From assembly GCA_037783415.1 (NCBI GenBank), contig JAZGTN010000003.1, forward strand, positions 7,540,501-7,604,500: a DNA stretch of 64,000 nt, read 5' to 3'. The stretch is from Leptasterias polaris. Its lineage: Eukaryota > Echinodermata > Asteroidea > Forcipulatida > Asteriidae. Below are positions 62,801-64,000 of the stretch, in pieces; position 1 is the stretch's first letter, and each line of letters starts with the position of its first letter. The notes below the pieces were generated by a model. The model saw only the letters and a list, made by a program, of their open reading frames with translations, had not been told where the DNA came from and ran no database searches. Position numbers and translations under genes: made by a program.

Positions 62801-64000
62801 TACCCAAATATTGGATAATTGAGCACCTAACAAACTGGTACCCAAATATTTGATAATTGAGCACCTTACAACAAACTGGTACCCAAATATTGGATAATTG
62901 AGCACCTAACAAACTGGTACCCAAATATTGGATATTTGAGCACTTTACAACAAACTGGTACCCAAATATTGGATATTTGACCACCTTGTGACAAACTCTT
63001 TCACACTTTGTTGGTAACTTCAATTTTTTTATCACTTGGCAAAATCCTTTATGTTTACATTACACATTCTTTATGATTACTTTTTTTTCTTAGCTTTACT
63101 ATTTAGCTACATTTAGCAAAATTGTATTACTTTTTTCTGCTGAAAGTTGCATGTCATTAGCGTAACTTTTTACTTCATTTAGATCATCAGTAGTAGTTTG
63201 CTTGACCATTTAGGTAAATAAATTTGTGCTCCGATAACTTTTTTTTAAAAACGCTTTATTAACAGCCAACTCTACTTTAGTTTGAAAACCTGAATACATT
63301 TACCGATTACACATCTCTCCCTGTAGAATCTCCACCATCTTTGGTGAGAACCATTCATAAACAACAGCACTCCACACCAAATGGAGCCATCCTGACTGCA
63401 TATAGCAAATCCGAGACTAATTTAAAACAAGGTACCAACGACAGGAATAGCTTTTCTCTCTTAATGAGTTCACATTCTTCTTATAAAAATATCCTTTTTA
63501 GTATCAACAAATACATCAAGTATAAGCTTTAAGTTACATGGAGACAACTGAGGCTATAGCCTCCATTTTCCTGGTCTTAAGAAATGGTATTCTGTTTAGT
63601 AGATTGCCTTTATCCCAGGGTGCTTTGTCAAGGTTTAGAGATACTTCATCATGTAGACAAATCAGAGACCTATTAAAGCAAGGAGTAGAAGCCTTGAATA
63701 TTCCTGATAGACCATTTTAGACCGAGACTCAACTATGTCCAAGCACTTTCAGTTAACAGAAAAGAAATTCTCGAGAAGACTTGTTCGGTTTCTATCCATT
63801 CCCTTTTTTTGACTGGTCGTTAAAAGGGGTCCACCTGGCCAATTTCTTCTAAAACTGTTGTAAAGTCAAACCGTCTTATGTCGTCCTCATACGAATCTGT
63901 CATCATGGGTTTTTTTAAATACAAACTCGGGCTGTTTCTGAATAAGCCATTTGTGAGTTAGATTTAAATGATGTCTGGTACAATGACTTGCTTAGTCATA
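32856..64000 (+). CDS. KSR: KSR (kinase suppressor of Ras), exons 1-6, 3' part off the window
   Basis: KSR is a RAF-related pseudokinase scaffold that holds RAF, MEK and ERK together at the membrane. Coding exons: 32856-33002, 49950-50096, 56744-56894, 57147-57573, 59359-59540 and 63327-63431. All sites are GT/AG and the frame is open for 386 codons. The N-terminal CA1 region (coiled coil plus SAM-like fold) covers residues 1 to about 150, with ALENLRAIQSVIDGRISSLDGLRKL and ELNQFPNLRQWLHVVDI matching KSR2. Exon 4 holds the proline-rich CA2 region: TITPPQTPKQ, KGTPPPNKR and LKRCKSTE, parallel to TPPGTPP, PPGTPPP and LHRSKSHE of human KSR2. The C1 zinc finger and kinase domain must lie to the right. 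Neither KSR1 nor KSR2 is assigned, because the duplication is vertebrate-specific as far as I know. Confidence 0.93.
33854..33980. repeat. Fold-back element with CCCTGCAGGGCCGTGGCCTT arms
   Basis: The left arm 33854-33888 (TTAAAACCCTGCAGGGCC onward to GATAAAG) pairs with the right arm 33944-33980 (CTTTATCGCACGGCCAAGAC onward to TTTTAAA). An exact 64 bp copy of 33857-33920 recurs at 34189-34252, 332 bp downstream, so this DNA has moved or duplicated recently. Confidence 0.75.
34189..34252 (+). repeat. Exact 64 bp copy of 33857-33920
   Basis: The sequence from AAACCCTGCAGGGCCGTGGC to TTAAAACCGG is identical in both places. This second piece lacks the right arm. Confidence 0.85.
38326..38516. 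mobile_element. GGGCCCAATTT-family element, diverged copy
   Basis: It runs from AATGGGCCAAATTTGCTTTA to CAGTTTTATGAAGTTGGGCC. The interior ATGAACAGGAAACCAGTCACA resembles the ACCAGTCGCAACAGTG words of 21601-21776 and 56477-56651. Confidence 0.5.
38730..38951. mobile_element. TTAA-bounded element with CCCTCTTGCTGTCTG ends
   Basis: The left end is TTAACCCTCTTGCTGTCTGA and the right end GAACAGTAGGAGGGTTAA. Inner parts match, in reverse, two pieces at 229-408 and 409-512 in PIGS intron 12 (GTGTACTGTGTAGATGCATT, GTTTATCTATC). The last 74 bases recur at 49330-49403. TTAA edges suggest a piggyBac-like target preference. Confidence 0.7.
40964..41310 (+). mobile_element. Headless copy of the tRNA-Leu-like SINE body
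   Basis: The part with GATGGGACGTAAAGG, GTAAAAGAACCCAGTACACT and GCCCCGGTGTTTCTG matches the reverse of 45900-46100. It ends in a short ATT-rich tail (41287-41306). The tRNA-like head is missing. Confidence 0.65.
42089..42310. mobile_element. CCCTTAAC...GTTAAGGGAAACGCTG element, copy in KSR
   Basis: It begins CAGGGTTCACCCTTAACTTT and ends ACCACTGTTAAGGGAAACGC. The size of about 220 bp matches the other copies. Confidence 0.7.
45605..45779 (-). repeat. GGCCTGGAATTACATG repeat family, fullest copy
   Basis: On the minus strand it starts AAGGCCTGGAATTACATGGA and contains GCCATAGCCTCTGTGGCC. Related pieces on the plus strand lie at about 27938-28010, 29850-30010, 38118-38290 and 63540-63580, with CATGGCCTCTGTTGCCC and GTCTTGGCCTTGG. 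It is a dispersed family of unknown class. Confidence 0.6.
45780..46213 (-). mobile_element. Full-length 434 bp tRNA-Leu-like SINE with (ATT)n tail
   Basis: Read on the minus strand it starts GGCGTGTCGTGGCCGAGTGG. It carries box A GGCCGAGTGGATAAGAGC and box B GGTTCGAGTCC and continues through a unique body (GGATGGGGCGTAAAGCCGTT). It ends with AAAGCGCTATATAAGAACCA and an (ATT)n tail. Such tails are usually copied by a partner LINE. It lies in KSR intron 1. Confidence 0.8.
46672..46800 (-). mobile_element. tRNA-like SINE head of the GGTAAGACATCTGC type
   Basis: The minus strand shows GGTCTTGTGGTAAGACATCT and GGGTTCGAATCCCACC. On the plus strand it is followed by GAGTATACAGTGCTTTATAC and CACATCAGTGTAAG. 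Family members lie in the RFC5 intron at 26865 and 27115. Confidence 0.65.
46988..47205. mobile_element. Partial second copy of the GGGTGTGTACAACAT element
   Basis: It begins TTAAAGGGTGTGTACAACAT and follows the reverse complement of 25583-25924 closely through CATAGTTTTTAGGAAATGAG. It then diverges near 47205, so the distal end is lost or replaced. It lies in KSR intron 1. Confidence 0.65.
49330..49403 (+). repeat. 74 bp copy of the right end of the 38730-38951 element
   Basis: From CACAACTTTGGCAGTTGAAT to GAACAGTAGGAGGGTT it matches 38876-38948 with little or no change. It lies 547 bp upstream of KSR exon 2. Confidence 0.8.
50389..50700. mobile_element. GGGCCCAATTT-family element with an expanded inner tandem repeat
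   Basis: The right end AGAGCCATGAAATTGGACCC matches the family and the left end AGGGTCTCATTTTATAAGGG is diverged. Inside, CTTTGGCTGGTAACCAAGCA with ATGCACATTA recurs about five times (50440-50612) at a period near 37 bp. It begins 293 bp after KSR exon 2. Confidence 0.65.
50738..50991. mobile_element. GGGCCCAATTT-family element with intact ends
   Basis: CAGGGCCCAATTTCATGGCT and AGCCATGAAATTGGGCCCAG are inverted 254 bp apart. The interior TACGCAAGCGCACAAGCAAA and CTTACGGTAAGC recur in 59953-60192. Confidence 0.8.
51465..51620 (-). mobile_element. tRNA-derived SINE, TAGATAGCTCAGTTGG type, copy 3
   Basis: The acceptor-like arms GGCTAGA and TCTAGTC can still pair, but the T-stem is broken. The loop reads ATGTAAA. 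It lies in KSR intron 2. Confidence 0.7.
54711..54930. repeat. Degenerate (GATT)n microsatellite
   Basis: About 220 bp is built of TGATTGATTGATTGACTTAT-like tetranucleotides with many interruptions. A minus-strand ORF of Asn-Gln-Ser-Ile repeats over it is an artefact. Confidence 0.9.
56264..56455. mobile_element. GGGCCCAATTT-family element upstream of KSR exon 3
   Basis: The ends CAGGGCTCAATTTCATAGAG and CTCTATGAAATTGGGCCCTG are inverted about 190 bp apart. The interior has TGCTTACCAGAACAAGGTTA and CTGCTCAATTTTGCTGAGCA. Confidence 0.75.
56477..56651. mobile_element. GGGCCCAATTT-family element ending 92 bp before KSR exon 3
   Basis: It runs from AGGACCCAATTTCACTGTTT to GCTTTATGAAATTGAGCCCT. 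Inner words ACCAGTCGCAACAGTG and CTGGTAACCTGC are shared with 21601-21776. Confidence 0.65.
57574..59358 (+). other. KSR intron 4, no gene seen
   Basis: It contains a decayed tRNA-like fragment near 58195-58250 (GAGATTCGAACCCATGGCCT), a short inverted pair GCATGCTGGTCTAGTTAGCG and CTAAGTAGACCAGCATGC (57770-57820), and a G-run followed by T-rich DNA at 58785-58870. A less AT-rich stretch at 58975-59200 has no ORF. Confidence 0.5.
59953..60192. mobile_element. GGGCCCAATTT-family element lacking its left end
   Basis: The body (CCGCCGAATTCTGCGCTTGC, ACGCACGCGCACAGGC) matches 50765-50960. The right end reads ACAATGAAATTGAACCCCA. It directly follows a partial copy of the GTTAAGGGAGA family, which probably replaced the left end. 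Confidence 0.65.
60240..60480. repeat. Two abutting degraded GGGCCCAATTT-family pieces
   Basis: One piece ends TTCATGAAATTGGCCCTG (about 60324). Another follows, with GCTAAGCATATTTATTTTCT, AGGGAACCAGTCCTC and TAAGCAGCTTTGTGAAACTG. Boundaries are approximate. Confidence 0.45.
60757..60895. repeat. GCTACGGCTACGG inverted repeat
   Basis: GTAAGCTACGGCTACGGCTG and GTAGCCGTAGCTGTAGCCGC lie inverted around a centre with GTTGCTAAGG. Relatives are at 5823-5910 (PIGS) and 40361-40445 (KSR intron 1), so this is a small dispersed TIR family. Confidence 0.6.
60977..61595. mobile_element. 619 bp TIR element with CAGGGTTCTGCCCA ends and TACATG duplication
   Basis: The ends CAGGGTTCTGCCCA (60977-60990) and TGGGCAGAACCCTG (61582-61595) are perfect inverted repeats. 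TACATG flanks the element on both sides (60971-60976 and 61596-61601). Subterminal CCGACCGGCACTC and TTTCCGGCAC words occur inside. It has no coding capacity. CAGGG ends are shared with the 8666-9037 and 5317-5536 families. Confidence 0.85.
62010..62175 (+). repeat. Dispersed repeat shared with 48505-48665
   Basis: CCAGATTGCTCAGTAGGGCT, ACATATTCCGATGACCTC and GGTCCAGATTGTCCCACACT align with CCAGATTGCGCAGTAGGGCT, ACATTCCGAAGACCTTG and GGATCCAGAATTCCCCACAG at 48520-48650. It is a dispersed family of unknown class, with both copies in KSR introns. Confidence 0.6.
62671..62988. repeat. 38/41 bp minisatellite, eight units, in KSR intron 5
   Basis: Units begin AACAAACTGGTACCCAAATA and end TTGAGCACCT. 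Spacing is 38 or 41 bp depending on a three-base insertion before the next unit. The minus-strand ORF across it, with repeated NIWVPVC and QYLGTSLL, is produced by the array. The array ends 339 bp before KSR exon 6. Confidence 0.9.
63432..64000 (+). other. Start of KSR intron 6
   Basis: No further exon is seen before the right edge. A fragment of the GGCCATGGCCTCTG family (TGAGGCTATAGCCTCC) lies near 63550. Confidence 0.6.

Noticed and set aside
62671..62988. CRISPR-like array
   Set aside because: The units are contiguous repeats without unique spacers, and the DNA is from an animal.
62751..63035. 94-residue minus-strand ORF with repeated NIWVPVC
   Set aside because: It is a translation of the 38/41 bp minisatellite; only the repeat structure keeps it open.

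Overview
This is a 64 kb piece of an intron-rich, AT-rich animal genome. Four conserved metazoan genes can be read by joining short exons at GT/AG sites. The proteins resemble human orthologues closely. The intergenic DNA and introns carry tRNA-derived SINEs and many short inverted-repeat elements. I infer an invertebrate deuterostome, most likely an echinoderm or relative. The species cannot be fixed from the sequence alone.

Layout: (1) 1-7046, minus strand: PIGS, the GPI-transamidase subunit; its 3' end lies off the left edge. (2) 7513-18758, plus strand: a PPM1D (Wip1-type PP2C phosphatase) gene of four coding exons. Its 7.5 kb first intron is packed with inverted-repeat transposon relics, and its long C-terminal tail is only weakly related to the vertebrate one. 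(3) 18759-26220: convergent 3' flanks of PPM1D and RFC5. (4) 26221-32343, minus strand: complete RFC5, the small subunit of the replication factor C clamp loader, in ten exons. (5) 32856 to the right edge, plus strand: the 5' half of a KSR gene (kinase suppressor of Ras), exons 1-6, with a 16.9 kb first intron; its C1 and kinase domains lie beyond the window.

The genes form two head-to-head pairs, PIGS/PPM1D and RFC5/KSR, separated by only 466 and 512 bp between start codons. The two pairs meet tail-to-tail. RFC5 and KSR2 are also near neighbours on human 12q24, so that link looks like old deuterostome microsynteny. The RFC5/KSR gap contains an E2F-type site, a perfect CRE and an E-box.

I found no bacterial genes, CRISPR array, rRNA, intact tRNA or autonomous transposase. 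The least described material is the non-coding repeat content: nested and fold-back elements with clear target-site duplications, several TTAA-bounded families, two families sharing CCGTAATTT ends, a GGGCCCAATTT-ended family with about ten copies, and a roughly 15-fold excess of the palindrome TACATGTA. In the coding part, the PPM1D tail is the most unusual feature. All copy counts and family groupings were made by eye.
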